Shown piece after piece: positions 11,770 to 22,695 of a DNA stretch of 64,000 nucleotides (position 1 is the first letter of the stretch; each line of letters opens with the position of its first letter). Source of the DNA: Zea mays (Eukaryota; Streptophyta; Magnoliopsida; Poales; Poaceae). Under the pieces are notes generated by a model. It was not told where the DNA came from. It ran no database searches and was given only the letters and a program-made list of their open reading frames with translations. The translations under genes and the position numbers were made by a program. The stretch lies in NCBI RefSeq assembly GCF_902167145.1, contig NC_050098.1, positions 128,910,207-128,974,206 on the forward strand, given 5' to 3'.

Positions 11770-12262
11770 CCACACCGGAACACACAAGCTCTGCATCCCC
11801 TTAGGAACGACTTTTGAGCTTCTTCACCTTCTATTTCGGTGATATAAGTTCTGTATCCCCTTAGGAACGTCTTTTGAACTTCTTCGCCTTCTATTTCGGT
11901 GGTATAAGTTCTGCATCCCCTTAGGAACAACTTTTGAACTTCTTCGCCTTATATTTCGGCGGTATTTTGCTCTGCATTCCCTTTGGAACGACTTTTGAGC
12001 AGAAAACTTACGCTGCGCTCCCTTAGGAACGACTTTTTGTAGCTTCGGCAATTTTGGCTCTGCATTCCCTTAGGAACGACTTTTGAGCACAAAACTTACG
12101 CTGTGCTCCCTTGGGAACGACTTTTTGTAGCTTCGGCAATTTTGGCTCTGCATTCCCTTAGGAACGACTTTTGAGCACAAAACTTACGCTGCGCTCCCTT
12201 GGGAACGACTTTTGTAGCTTCAACAGTTTTGGCTCTGCATTCCCTTAGGAACGACTTTTGAG
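11770..12262 (-). repeat. Tandem-repeat block of D2
   Basis: Two repeat types. From about 11770 to 11975, units of about 60 bp built on GCATCCCCTTAGGAACGAC and CTTCGCCTTCTATTTCGG. From about 11975 to 12262, three units of about 88 bp built on TTTTGGCTCTGCATTCCCTT and CTTTTTGTAGCTTCGGC. The block lies between the end of gag and the end of the antisense gene, as in D1 and D3. Tandem repeats in this part are known for Tat/Ogre-type plant gypsy elements. Confidence 0.8.
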
Positions 12263-12408
12263 CTTCGTAAATCTGTGAAGAAGATATATTCCATTCTGAT
12301 AAAAGCAAAATCATTACAAGAAATTAAAACTAAAATTGCATTGTTTGTTCCTTATTCAAAAAGCAAAATGGCATATAAGATAAAAGTATTTCAGAAGCAG
12401 GATACTGT

Positions 12409-13933
12409 TCAGTATATGTGCTTTGATTCTGGTACAGTACTATTGACTGTACGAGCTTTAGACTCCTCCCTAAAGTCACGTTGTTGTTGGGAGTGTTGGC
12501 ACCCTTCTGGCTGCTTGCTTCGAGAATAAGTAGGTTGCAGTGGTGGTGGCGGTGGGAGCTGAGGCCAAGGAGCCTGTGAATGGCTTGCCGAAGAAACAGA
12601 AGCTGCAGGTTGGTTGCACACATGTTCTGGTATGTAAGGAGAGTGGCACGAAGCAGTATGTAAAACCTGCTTCGGCTGATTCTGCCGAGCTTCTGCTTCG
12701 GCAATTTCTTTCTGCTTCAGAATAGTAATCTGGCAGGTTCTTGTAGTGTGGCCCTTGTCCTCACCACAGAATAAGCAATAGATTTTTCTGGGCTGATCCC
12801 CAAATTTTCCTCCAAAGCCCCTGCCGCCTCTGCCCCTTGGAGCTGGTGGCCTGAAGGAGCTTTGCTGCTGTCCTGAAGACTTTGAGGTGTGATGTGGCCT
12901 CTGAAGCTAGCTTCCTTTGTCATCGTTCTGACTGGAGTTGTGAATTGATCTGACATGCCTACGGTGGATTCTCCCTCTGAAGCCCCTAGTCATCTCAGAA
13001 AATCTGTAAGCCTCCTCCCTTCTCTATCGGAAGTCATTATCAGCCCGGATGTACTCATCCATTTTCTGAAGCATCTTTTCCAGAGTCTGGGGGGGTTTCC
13101 TGGCGAAGTATTGGGTCGTAGGTCCTGGCCGAAGACCCTTGATCATGGCCTCAATGACGATTTCATTGGGAACTATGGACGCTTGTGCTCTCAGTCGTAA
13201 GAACCTTCGGACATACGCCTGAAGGTATTCCTCCTGGTCTTGTGTGCACTGGAACAAGGCCTGAGCTGTGACTGGCTTTGTCTGAAAGCCTTGAAAACTG
13301 GTAACCAGCATGTCCTTGAGCTTTTGCCATGACGTGATTGTCCTTGGCCGGAGAGAAGAGTACCATGTCTAGGCCACATTTCGGACTGCCATGACGAAGG
13401 ACTTTGCCATGATAGCTGTGTTGCTTCCATATGAGGATATTGTTGCCTCATAGCTCATTAAGAATTGCTTTAGGTCCGAGTGCCCATCGTACATGGGTAG
13501 CTGAGGTGGCTTGTAGGATTGTGGCCATGGGATAGCCTGCAATTCTGCTGCCAGGGGAGAAGCATCATCAAAAGTAAAGCTACCATGATTAAAATCATCG
13601 TACCATTCATCTTTGTTGAATGAGCCCTCTTGACGAAGCTCTCGGTGTTGGGGTCTTCGGTCGTGAACATCTTGAGTAAGATGACACACTTCCTCAGTAG
13701 CTTCGTCGATCTTCTTCTGAAGATCGGCCAGCCGAGCCATCTTCTCCTTTTTCCTTTGCACCTGCTGGTGAATGATTTCTAGGTCCCTGATCTCCTGGTC
13801 CAACTCCTCCTCCTGAAGTGTTGGACTGGTGGCCTTTCTCTTTTGGCTTCTAGCCTCTCGAAGAGAGAATGTCCTGGTTTGTGTCCAGTGGCTGTAGTCC
13901 AGCCCCTGGCGCTGTTATCTTCTTCAGCGGCAT
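12409..13933 (-). pseudogene. D-family gag, broken copy (D2)
   Basis: The start is the ATG at 13933 (MPLKKITAPGAG), which matches MPPKKASATGA in D3. A 1-bp loss near 13860 shifts the frame. Coiled-coil QQVQRKKEKMARLADLQKKI lies near 13750, the retrotrans_gag core (FDDASPLAAELQ, YDGHSDLKQFLMSYEA) at about 13590-13440, and a second part (LFQCTQDQEEYLQAYVRRFLR) near 13230. The C-terminal half carries a CCHC-like knuckle near 12770 and a Pro/Gln-rich tail that ends SKHIY-stop at 12409. Further frame changes occur near 13370 and 12960. Gag would package the element RNA; pol would have to come from another element. Confidence 0.83.
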
Positions 13934-13993
13934 GACGAAGGTTGATGCTTTGCCGAAGATTGTGGAAGTGAGTACACCGGAGGTGGGCGCCAA

Positions 13994-14663
13994 TGTTGGG
14001 TACTTGTTCTCAAATGCTATGAGTTAAGAACAAGGCAACACAAAAAGTTAAAGGTTAATGCCATTCGTCCTTCGAAGCATTATCTCCCTTAGGATATAAT
14101 GATCTTCAGACGAAGGTCTTGAAGGACGAACCTTCATCATCGCAGTATATGTTAATGAAAGAAGAAGCATATGAAATATAAGAGAGAACACGAATAATCA
14201 TATGACATCTTTCATATTTCTTTATTATATCATCATGAATAAATACAGACAATATTGAATTACATTTATACCTTCGGCTTGACAAAAGGCAAAAAGTCCA
14301 AGCGTGACGCACGAGCGAATACAAGTCAGTGTGAACAGTACGGGAGTACTGTTCATCTATTTATAGGCACAGGGCGCAGCCTGTGTGAAATTACATTCAT
14401 GCCCTTCATATTTACTATTGACCTAAGGACAATCTATCGAGGACTAGATAGCCTTTTCCTCCTTAAGTCGGTTTCTTTTTCTGCTACTGAGACGAAGCTC
14501 CCTTGCGCGTAGCTTCGGAGCTGGTTCAACCTTCGTCCCGACCCTGCTTTCCATATTGTATGGAGCTTCATTCTGAGTCCGAAGGTTCCTGTACATATAT
14601 TACACTTGGGAAACATTGTTAATCATGTTTTTGAGGACCTTCGGAAGACGAAGGCCCCCAACA
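13994..14663 (-). repeat. 5' LTR of D2
   Basis: 670 bp, TGTTGGGTAC at the left and CCCCCAACA at the right on the plus strand. On the minus strand it is followed by TTGGCGCCCACC (13976-13993), the primer-binding-site position. The TATA box on the minus strand is near 14360-14370; it is followed by an inverted repeat with about 10-bp arms, GAACAGTAC and GTACTGTTC. Confidence 0.92.
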
Positions 14664-14800
14664 CTTATTATTAAGGTTAAATTTGTTGTTATATTTTTTA
14701 TGCTCTTAAGGCCATCATTCCATAAGACCATCACACTCAAGCAAAAATCCAAATCAAACATTTCAAACAACACCATCACATGGTTGTTATTATTAATATT
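14664..14800 (-). mobile_element. Continuation of element B leader
   Basis: This sequence begins with the second CTTAT and on the minus strand resembles the leader of F (GATTTGGATCTTTGATTGAG-like, about 58730-58760): both have a GATTTGGAT-TTTG-TTGAGTGT core followed by an AT-rich stretch. The right edge, near 14800-14858, is uncertain: the AT-rich DNA there resembles neither B's leader nor C2 coding sequence. B's own primer site and 5' LTR are not seen. Confidence 0.5.
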
Positions 14801-14858
14801 GTAATAATATTAAGTTGTTTTTCGTCTAACGCGAACACTTACTTATTACAATATAAAT

Positions 14859-15773
14859 TTAAAATCTAAAGCAGCCTGGTGATGGATCCTGGTTCTCCAT
14901 AGTGGATCCTCTTGCGGGGAGGGGATAACGCCATAGCAGGGACTTGAACTTCAGGGGATTCCTTCCATCAAGCTGGGCTTCTAGGGCAGCGATACTTGCA
15001 TGTGCATCCTCCAGCTCTAAGTGTACCCTAGAGAGGTCTAGGGTAGCACTATCCAGGTCGGTGTTAAGACCTGCCACCACACCAGCTAGGGTGTTGAGGC
15101 GATCTTCATTTGCTCCACCTGGAACAATGCTAGTCTGGTTCTCTCCACGAATACGCAGAGGAAGATGCATGTACTTCATATTGTGCAGTTGCTACCGGTA
15201 GGTGTGGCTGAGAGACTACAGAGTTCGCCTAGCAGCATCGCTGACCGAAGCAGTGTAGGTGGATAGCGGCGTCGGAGACTCATGTGCTGACAGAGTCCTG
15301 AACCCTCTATCACATGCATCCATTACCCTGACATGAATGCGAGTGATGTAGTAGCAAGCCCAAGGAGGCTCGTACACTCGCCTGGTCTCGTACAGGGGTC
15401 AGACGTAGGTTCCCAATGCATGCAGAACATCTTGCAGCAGGTTAGGGAAGTGCCCTGTCTCGAACATTGAGGTGTAATGTTCAGTGACAGTCCATAACCC
15501 CACGTAGTGGTCCTGCTGTTCTTCGTTAGCTTCCTCGTTGAGGTTTTCCTCATCTTCTTCTTCTTCCTCATCGTCTTCATTATCGTCACTAGAGTTGTCT
15601 GGGTCGTCGCCTCCGGGAGAAGGGGCTTGGACTATTGGTGCTAGCGGTGCTGAAGCTGACGATCCAGCTGCGAAGGCTAGTGATTCTGCCAACGGGGTGG
15701 GTGTAGGCAGAAACTCCTCCGAGCTGTCCTCCAGAATGACTCCGTTGTCCACCCGAATGCGAGGGAGATCCAT
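14859..15773 (-). pseudogene. Unknown coiled-coil/acidic protein of C2
   Basis: Start taken at the ATG at 15773 (MDLPRIRVDNG). One frame runs to 14859 with three stops, at about 15399 (Arg CGA to TGA), 15213 (Trp to TAG) and 15195 (Gln CAG to TAG). Order of segments: a Ser/Pro/Ala linker; a strongly acidic tract of Asp and Glu (about 15530-15590); a conserved-looking middle (TEHYTSMFETGHFPNLLQD); and a C-terminal heptad-rich part (LNTDLDSATLDLSRVHLELE) that is probably coiled coil. I recall similar uncharacterised proteins in grass genomes but can give no function. It has no RT, protease or integrase motif. Confidence 0.55.
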
Positions 15774-15782
15774 AGGAATTTC

Positions 15783-15793
15783 CTCTGATACCA
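15783..15793 (-). promoter_or_regulatory. Primer-binding site of C2 (initiator tRNA-Met type)
   Basis: TGGTATCAGAG on the minus strand, five bases inside the LTR end. It matches the 3' end of plant initiator Met tRNA as used by T and F. Confidence 0.75.
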
Positions 15794-15798
15794 CTTCT

Positions 15799-18134
15799 GT
15801 CACACCCGGTTCTGGGGGCAAAACCGAATGCATAGCATATGTGGGCCAGGATCCATTTCCCACATATATGTTGACGTCACAAGTGTAATATATCAAAAGA
15901 CAATGCAATAAAGGTGTAAAGAGAGTAGAGTACTTTATTACATCATCTGAATCATTGTATCTTTAACAAGTATCAAAATCAAAGTACGACAGAATTAAAT
16001 ATGGGCACTCTTCCACAGGAAGTTGACTAGCGCATCGTAGACTTAAAACTCATCGTTGTCGTCAGCAAAGTCTTCAGCATCTCCCTCTGATCAAAATATT
16101 AGCAAGGGTGAGCTCACGTATGGCCGGGGCTCAGCAAGTGGGGGAAAATTAATGCAAGTTAACAAGGTAGGCTATGGATAAGCGGTAAGCATTTTAGTTG
16201 GTCAATATTTTATTAGCAACACCTGTCTTACTAATAAGTGTGTACCCCAAGTATCCCAATTAATCAAAGATATAAGAGTATATCAAAAGCACTTAAGTGA
16301 AATCACTTAAGCAAACCATTGGTAGATCATCAGATCTCGATTTATTGTCCATCTTTAAGTTCAATTATCATGTGAGGGTCCAGGTTGCTCTTAACCGTGA
16401 GCATGACTGACATATTAGTTTTACACTCTGCAGAGGTGGTACAACTTTACCCACAAGCCATGTATCCCATCTAGCCTGGGTTGATCGGACCCATAAACAC
16501 TGCCGAGGTGAATGGCTAGGGATCTATTATGAGGCTTTCACAAAATATCCTTAGTACAAAGCCACCCGCTAAGGTTTCCACGTCAGTATTGATGGCCCTC
16601 TGGGTGAGGTAACTTAGCCAAGACTACCTCCCCATGACTATTACCGCGAGTCATTATAGGTGAAAATATGAGTAAGTGACTATGACACTAGTTTTATCTA
16701 GTATAATATAGATAAACATGTATTAACAATCTTTATGGCTAATTATTTTCTTTATTACTAATAATAGACTTTTAAGTTTTATCCCTTTTATTTCTAAATA
16801 GAAATTATACGTATAGCTAAAAATTGTTTATTTATAATTCTTCTAACATTAATATTCTAAGAATTAATGTAAATTACTAATTGGACTTTTAGTAACATAA
16901 TCATGACTAATAAAAATATATATTTTCATCTGACCGAGAATACTTGGCCTAGTATTTCTTCTACTTTCTTATATTAATAAGATAATACATAAACCACTAC
17001 TAACAAATATCGTTCATGTGCTAAGCGAGATTAATCGTAACCGTTTCTAGTGTGAAAATCACCAAGGTAGTGACTAGTGACGTAATTTATTTTTGAATTA
17101 TAAATTCATACACCTGTCAAAATATCGTTGCGAGGCTTATTTATGATCACACGTATACATCGGAGTCTCTTTTTGGTAATTTCTAAACTGAAATTCTCGG
17201 AATTAACCAGGGACTAAAATGCAAAATGTGCTTCTTCTACCTTGAGCTAGAGTTCACGAGCGGGGATGGAGATCGACGGGGGAGGGAGTTCGGCCGGACA
17301 GGGGAGTAGGGGCTCGGCTGAGTGGCCGGGAACATGCGGCGTTGGGCGCGGACGGCGAGCGCGGGCGGCGGAGCTCCGGCGACGACGAACAACAGCATGG
17401 GCGTGGTCTACAGCGAGCTCGGGGAGGGAGAGAGAGGGAGAGAGAGAGAACTCGGGGAGGGAGAGAGAGGGAGAGGAAAGGGTGCCGGGGGAGAGAAGAG
17501 GCAACGATCGGCCATCAACGCCATTAATGGCGGCCATTACCCCCATTGAGTGAGGGACAAACGTGGGGGAGGGAGAGGAGAGGAGGAGACGATGATTTTT
17601 GGTGCAGAGAGAGGAGGGGATGCAGGGTCGGCTTGGCGCGGCACGCGCGGGGCGAGGTGCGGGCGGCGGCGGCGTCCAGGGAGAAGAAGGGAAGAGAAGA
17701 GGAGAGAGGTCCGGGTGGGTCCCATCTGGCGGTGAGAGGGAGGGGAGGGGAAATGGGGTGCGGCCGGCTAGGCCTTAGTGGGCCGGTTTCGGCCGGCGGC
17801 TAGGGTTAGGGTTTGTCTTTTTTTCCTTTCTTTTCTTTTTCTTTTCTATTTAAAAATATAAAAAAATATATTTTAAATAATTTAAAAATCATAATAATTA
17901 TACCAAAATTATTTATAACTAAAATATTTATTTTTTGGACCATTATTTCTATATAAATTAACTGTATTTTCATTAAGAAAGAAATTCTACTAAACAACCA
18001 ACAATCAAATATGAGCAAACAAAAATTATTCTAAATGCAAATAAAAATTAAACATTTGAAAGAAAACTTCATTATCATATTTACCATTAAAATTAAATGC
18101 ATCATTTTTAGTTGATGATTTTTATAGTGTTACA
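15799..18134 (-). repeat. 5' LTR of C2
   Basis: Reads TGTAACACTATAAAA at its start on the minus strand and ends GGGTGTGACA next to the primer site. It has an AT-rich first part (18134 to about 17820), a GC- and purine-rich zone with a GAGAGAGGGAGA low-complexity run (17420-17480), and a last part (about 16700-16080) similar to the R/U5 part of T and F, with GTGAGCTCACCCTTGCTAA-like words. No long ORF in it is credible. Confidence 0.75.
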
Positions 18135-18398
18135 GTGAGAGAGAGACGGCCGGGCGCACGTGCTCCACTCCGGCCGGGTGTGCGAGGGGCATGCGGCACG
18201 AGGTAGGCTGGCAGCGAGCAGCGAGGAGGTGAAGCGGCGGCCGATGCATGCGTTCCTTGGCGGCGGAGTATTCTTGTTCGTGCGAGTGAAAGAGATTGGG
18301 AAGGGATGAGCTGGTGGTGGGACCCACACGTCATACAAGCAAACGAGAGAAGTGGAGAGTGGCTGGTGTCGGATGTGTGCTGGAGAAGGCCGAGTGTG
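18135..18398 (-). mobile_element. LTR remnant O, left piece
   Basis: GC-rich, purine-rich DNA much like the middle of the C2 LTR. It is joined by the Mutator-like element to 22706-23236, which ends (plus strand) GGGTGTCACA, that is, TGTGACACCC on the minus strand, a normal LTR start. C2 appears to have inserted at its left edge. Confidence 0.5.
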
Positions 18399-18660
18399 CC
18401 GATTATATTTTTGTTTTTTTAAACTTTTTTGACAAAAAATTACATTTAAACTCTTGGATGACTTATTTCCTAATTTGGCTCTAACGCTCGGCGCCATAGC
18501 CTATGGCGTCGAGGTAACACAGCTCGGTGTCATAGGCTATGGCGCCGAACTCTGACGTGGCGGTGGCGGCTCCCGACGTTCGTTTTTTTAATTTTTTACC
18601 TTTTTATGACAAAAAAATTACATTTAGACCCCTGGATGACTTATTTCCTGATTGGACCCG
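18399..18660. repeat. Left MULE terminal repeat, duplicated in direct orientation
   Basis: Outer copy 18399-18490 and inner copy about 18571-18660 share ACAAAAAA-TTACATTTA-AC and CTTGGATGACTTATTTCCT-like words. Between them are two inverted-repeat words, GCGCCATAGCCTATGGCGTC and a CGGTGTCATAGGCTATGGCG-like copy (18490-18545). Confidence 0.65.
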
Positions 18661-20009
18661 ACATGCCTATGTGGAGTACTCCAACGAGCTGGACACACTT
18701 ACGCCATCGATGGTGAGTTGTGTACTTGTATGTCAATTTATCTTTCTTCTTAAGACGTTGGTAAAATTACTATAAACATATATGGGAATTCTAATCCTTT
18801 TCAGGTGACCTGGCAACCATATCATGAGCCAGCATTCGCCAACATCCAATTGAGCACCATGTGCGAGATAGACGAGGACCTTTACTTAATGAGGTGTCCC
18901 CTTATTTGCTTCTATGTTGTTGAGTATCACTTGCCCCATCGAGTGGCTCGACAGTTTGGTCTGCGTCAGGAGTTTCTGGTGGAGCCCTTCTCCACTTCAA
19001 TAGAACTCCACAAGTGAGTGACTTTATCCATTTGTATAGTCTAACTATTATTTCATATATGCAACGAATTACTAAAACATGTGTGTACCTTTTGCAGGTT
19101 CGACAGACAGATGCAGAAGAAGGTCACCGACTTCGAGACCACCACCGAGATTATATTGATGAATGGGCTAAGGAGGCGGACCTAAACTACGAGAACGACC
19201 AGCCACACACAAACTACCACTTCCGCAGGTATTTGACTTGGTATGCAGGTGTCACTAGGTGCAAGGTTAAGGGCCAGTGGACAGCTGCAGACTATGCGGA
19301 GCAAGAGTCCTCAGACGATGAAGACACTTCGTTCGACATAGCTGCTCGGCTAGGGTCCCAAATCGAGGCTGCCCCATCCTAGATAGAGTGGTAGGAAGTT
19401 GTTTACTCAATTTAGTTATGTTAATTCGATACAATATGTCTTGTTTCGTGGATGCTAATGTTTTAACTTTTGAATAGGGAAACTCTATGCTGGTATCTGT
19501 GGATGAACTTGAGCGTATCACACGGAGGACTTCAGACACCACGACGCTTTCTTTACTATCAGTGAGTATGAATGTTTAGAAGCGAAGCGAATTCTTTATT
19601 TGTATGTTCTAACCTATGTGTGTAACTAAACTTTCAATTACAGAGGGTATCACATTGCCTTCGTCGTGCAGCGGCTCGTTGTGGATGCCAGTCCCTAGCC
19701 AGTGTTGAAGTGCAACTACCTGTGCGTCCTATGCAGCCAGACGTTCACCTTCCCGTTCCTATAGTTGGACCTTCTGCAGCTGGCCAGAGCTCCTCGTGAT
19801 AAACGCGGGATACATTTGCAGACGTGGACGATGACGACGACGACGATGATGACGATGATGACGCCGCCGCAGGTCAAGACGTGATTGGACCGTGCCAGCT
19901 GCAGGACGCTCCCACAACTCAGCCGTCACAGCTCACACCACGTAGACGGTGTCCACGTGACCCATACACTCCAGGCACCGACGCTCTTGGGGCCAAGGGC
20001 AAGGGTTAG
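18660..20009 (+). pseudogene. Plant mobile domain (PMD, aminotransferase-like) gene, C-terminal part
   Basis: Exons inferred: to 18712 (ending TLTPSM), 18805-19013 (VTWQPYHEPAF, RCPLICFYVVEYHLPHRVAR, QFGLRQEF), 19098-about 19382 (DHHRDYIDEWAKEADLNY), 19478-19561 (SVDELERITRRTSD) and 19644 onward (RVSHCLRRAAARCGCQS). Introns 18713-18804 and 19014-19097 are GT-AG and keep the frame. A 1-bp shift near 19140 breaks the reading frame. A tail follows, with an Asp run (19824-19865) and RDPYTPGTDALG, typical in my memory of grass PMD proteins annotated as phosphatase-7 long-form-like. The N-terminal half of PMD is absent; the terminal repeat lies where it should be. PMD proteins act in silencing and genome stability in plants and also ride in transposons; this copy is probably dead. 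Confidence 0.66.
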
Positions 20010-20355
20010 CCTAGGAGGAAGGGAGTACTATGTGATATGGACCTTATGATGAAAACTTTGTGATGTAAACTTTGTTATGTGGACTATGTGATGTGGACCT
20101 TGTATTAAGGACTATGTTATGTGGATTTTGTGATGTTCTGTGTTATTTGTGATATATTATATGTTGAAATATGGTGATATCTTATCATATGTGATTATTT
20201 CAACTGTGGTTGTTAATAAAACAAGGGAAACTCTTGCGATATTTTTGTGAATTGGAAAAAACATGACAATGCAATAGAAACATTACGAACCTTAAATATT
20301 AGGGTTCTAAAACATTTTGGATATCAAAGTACTACATAACACACTACTAGCTTGT

Positions 20356-22426
20356 TCAATCAGAACCGCAATCTATAAGTAACTCATCTTCAGAGTCATA
20401 CGTCGCGCAATCCTCAATGACAACCTCGTTCCACTTGCTGCATTGTCCTGCATCACACTTTTCCGCATTTATCTTGTAATAATTGGCTTATGCTTCATCT
20501 GCAGCTTGGGAGAATAGTTGATCCTCAGCCTCAGCCTCATCACACTTCTGCTTGTAATAAGCGGCCTCTACCTCTTTGGTGGCCTGAGACATAAACTCGT
20601 CTCCTCCTCTTGAGCACGTAATCCTGCCTCAACTAGTGCGATGAGCTCACTCAACATTGATGTGTCATCCTCCTCTTCCCCATATAATCCTGCCTCAGCG
20701 AGAGCGATAAGCTCACTCAACCTTGATGTGTCGTCCTCCTCCTCCATCAGCTCCACCGTCGCCATTTTTCGTGAACGTATCTTGCACGTGCCTCATCTGC
20801 GATATAGTTTACGGCACATCCAATCTCTGCAAATGTAATGAGACAAATAAGTTTTCAAAGTTAGGATAAATAAATTGTGCAAACAAAACTATCATGTCAT
20901 TTTTCTCACTTAATTCCCTTAAGACGATCAGCAAGATTATCCAACATCTGTTTCTCGGCTCTAGCCGCCTCCCATTCCCTTGAATCCTGTGCTCTCTTCT
21001 CATTTGCCTCCTTCAATCTCCTCTGCTCTGAACGCATCAGGCTGTCAAAACTCGCCGATTTCGCGAACCTACGCATGTCCTGTATGCAATCGTTAATGTA
21101 CGAATCGACGAGCTGAGATGCACAACACATCTTTTGTCCCATTAGTCTCTTGAACTTTATTGTACGCATCACCTCTCCTTTATCGTCGTAACTCTCCCAA
21201 CCGCATTTCCTCATCTCCTAAAAAAGTGTAAGTATGGGTGCAACATTGGAGCTGATGCAAACAAAAAATAAATATCAACCTCATCGTAATCTACCATATG
21301 TCCACAAAAATAGCCAACACCAAGCTCGAAAGGAACTAATCCATACTTAGCTTCAATACCACGTTTGCAGAGTACTGGATCAAACATCAACTCTTCCGCC
21401 CACTCATTGTTTTCTTTTCCTTTGCCTCTGGCTCTGGCCAATGGGACATAGGACCATACAACCACTCTATAAAATGACACTTAGGCAACCTGTATGGCTG
21501 CAGGAGAATAATTTAGTAAATTTGTGCAAAAAATAACAAAAGTCTAGACATTTGTTATGGGCTCACATAATCAATGTTCGGACACACGAAGTGCTTCGCA
21601 GTGTCCTCGTCGATGACAACACATAATCATTGTAATCTACCGTATGGCTCGCAATAGTATCGAGGCGGCGAGTCCATTCGTCTTTCTGTTGCTACCTCCT
21701 TCTCTGCATCTATCATTGGTGGAGGATTCGAGGGAGGAGGTACCTAACGCTTAAAACGCTCATGACTAGTCCTTCCACACAACCAATTAGCGAAAAGAAG
21801 ATATCGAGGGTCAAATTTATTAGGACCGTCGATCCACTGAAAAAAGAAACACCTCAGGAGCTCCTACAAAAATGGAACGAAGCATTATTACACATCTAAT
21901 AAACAATACTAACTCACAAGTCATAAGCTACGTACGTTAAAACTGCCACAAAGGTAGAATCAGCGAGCAGCCGTGTCTGGATGTTTGGATTGACATACCC
22001 AAGCCAGTCTGCCACAGTCACAGTTAGGCACAGGAAGTTCAGGAGGAACATGAGCATCCTTACTAGATATATCAGGGTATAACTCCCAAGGACGACCTCT
22101 CTTCCGCCACAATGCCTCCCGATATATGTCTTTCATCTAAGAAACAATTATATATTAACACAAATACCTAATAGACTGTATAATCAAATTTCACAAACTA
22201 TCAAATCAAATATAGTCATCATATGAACTATAATATATATCGTAGAAGCAACAATGAAAACTAATAATCGAAAAATTACAACCCAATATACAAAACGAAT
22301 CAGTGAGATACCATACCTTGGTCTACAAAGTATTTCAACTCGAATCTCTGAATGGAGCAACTTTGAAGAAGTTTTGTATGGAGGGGAAATGAGCTCCTCT
22401 TGGCCAGCAGAACGACCGATTTATAG
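20356..22426 (-). pseudogene. GRF-type zinc-finger gene, multi-exon, decayed
   Basis: A TATA box is at 22418-22426. There is a probable 5'UTR intron (22137-22316) and then the ATG at 22136 (MKDIYREALWRKRGRPWELY). Finger 1: CDCGRLAWVCQSKHPD then FYLC, with an Arg-like codon turned to stop. Intron 21837-21935. Next exon: WIDGPNKFDPRYL, then a second Cys segment ending HFVCPNIDY. Intron 21498-21566. Then LPKCHFIEWLYGP, the typical last Cys and aromatic part of a GRF finger. After a frame change come YGLVPFELGVGYFCG, an intron of about 62 nt ending near 21212, and MRKCGWESYDDKGEV with a Lys/Glu/Arg-rich coiled coil. The tail (about 20360-20560) is acidic and ends LLIDCGSD-stop at 20356. At least three stops and two frame changes. 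GRF fingers bind single-stranded DNA or RNA in known proteins; the role here is unknown. Confidence 0.55.
22418..22426 (-). promoter_or_regulatory. TATA box of the GRF gene
   Basis: CTATAAATC on the minus strand, inside the element and about 90 bp from its inner terminal repeat. It is followed by a short leader and a GT-AG intron before the ATG. Confidence 0.45.
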
Positions 22427-22514
22427 GCCACCCTAGCTCAGCGCCAAGATCTGTCATCTGTGGTGCCGAGCTAGAAGGCCGTGTCGGCGCCACGCCAGCC
22501 CTAGTCGTCGGGAC

Positions 22515-22695
22515 CGAATTTTTTGGTTTTTAGTCTTTTTTCGACCAAAATGTACATTTAGGCCCCTGGATGACTTATTTCAGGATTTAGACCCGAAGCT
22601 CGGCGCCAAGCTTCGGGTCTAAATCCTGAAATAAGTCATCAGTGGGGTCTAAATGTACATTTTGGTCGAAAAAAGTCTAAAAACCAAAAAATTCG
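22515..22695. repeat. Large hairpin at the right MULE end
   Basis: Arms 22515-22600 and 22609-22695, about 86 bp each, nearly perfect inverted copies around an 8-base centre (CGGCGCCA). The outer arm is the right terminal repeat and the inner arm an inverted duplicate of it. Confidence 0.9.

Larger units (their letters stand above)
7157..14663 (-). mobile_element. D-family non-autonomous gypsy element, copy D2, complete
   Basis: Bounded by two 670-bp LTRs (7157-7826 and 13994-14663) and a perfect 5-bp target duplication CTTAT (7152-7156 and 14664-14668). It lies in the leader of element B. Orientation is minus: gag reads leftward from 13933 and the TTGGCGCCCACC primer-site-like motif follows the right-hand LTR. 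Inside are gag, a tandem-repeat block and an antisense (plus-strand) gene; no protease, RT, RNase H or integrase. The two LTRs differ at about 20 or more sites by eye, more than in D1, so this is probably the oldest of the three D copies. Gag and the antisense gene are both broken. Confidence 0.93.
14859..18134 (-). mobile_element. Truncated non-autonomous gypsy-like element C2 (5' LTR plus unknown ORF)
   Basis: Reading leftward: a 2.34-kb LTR (18134 to 15799), an initiator-Met-type primer site (15793-15783), and one reading frame that starts 10 bases after the primer site and ends at 14859. No polypurine tract or second LTR is seen, so the 3' part was lost where it meets B's leader. LTR ends and primer site match the style of T and F, but the leader is much shorter and the ORF is unrelated to gag-pol. 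The base after the LTR begins GTGAG (18135-18139), a possible target duplication with no surviving partner. Confidence 0.72.

Noticed and set aside
11534..12314. Minus-strand Arg-rich repeat frames in the D2 tandem block
   Set aside because: Produced by tandem DNA repeats; not preserved as protein in D1 or D3.
17247..17803. Several 60-100 codon frames in the C2 LTR
   Set aside because: Low-complexity GA-rich DNA in an LTR; Arg/Gly/Glu runs without family resemblance.
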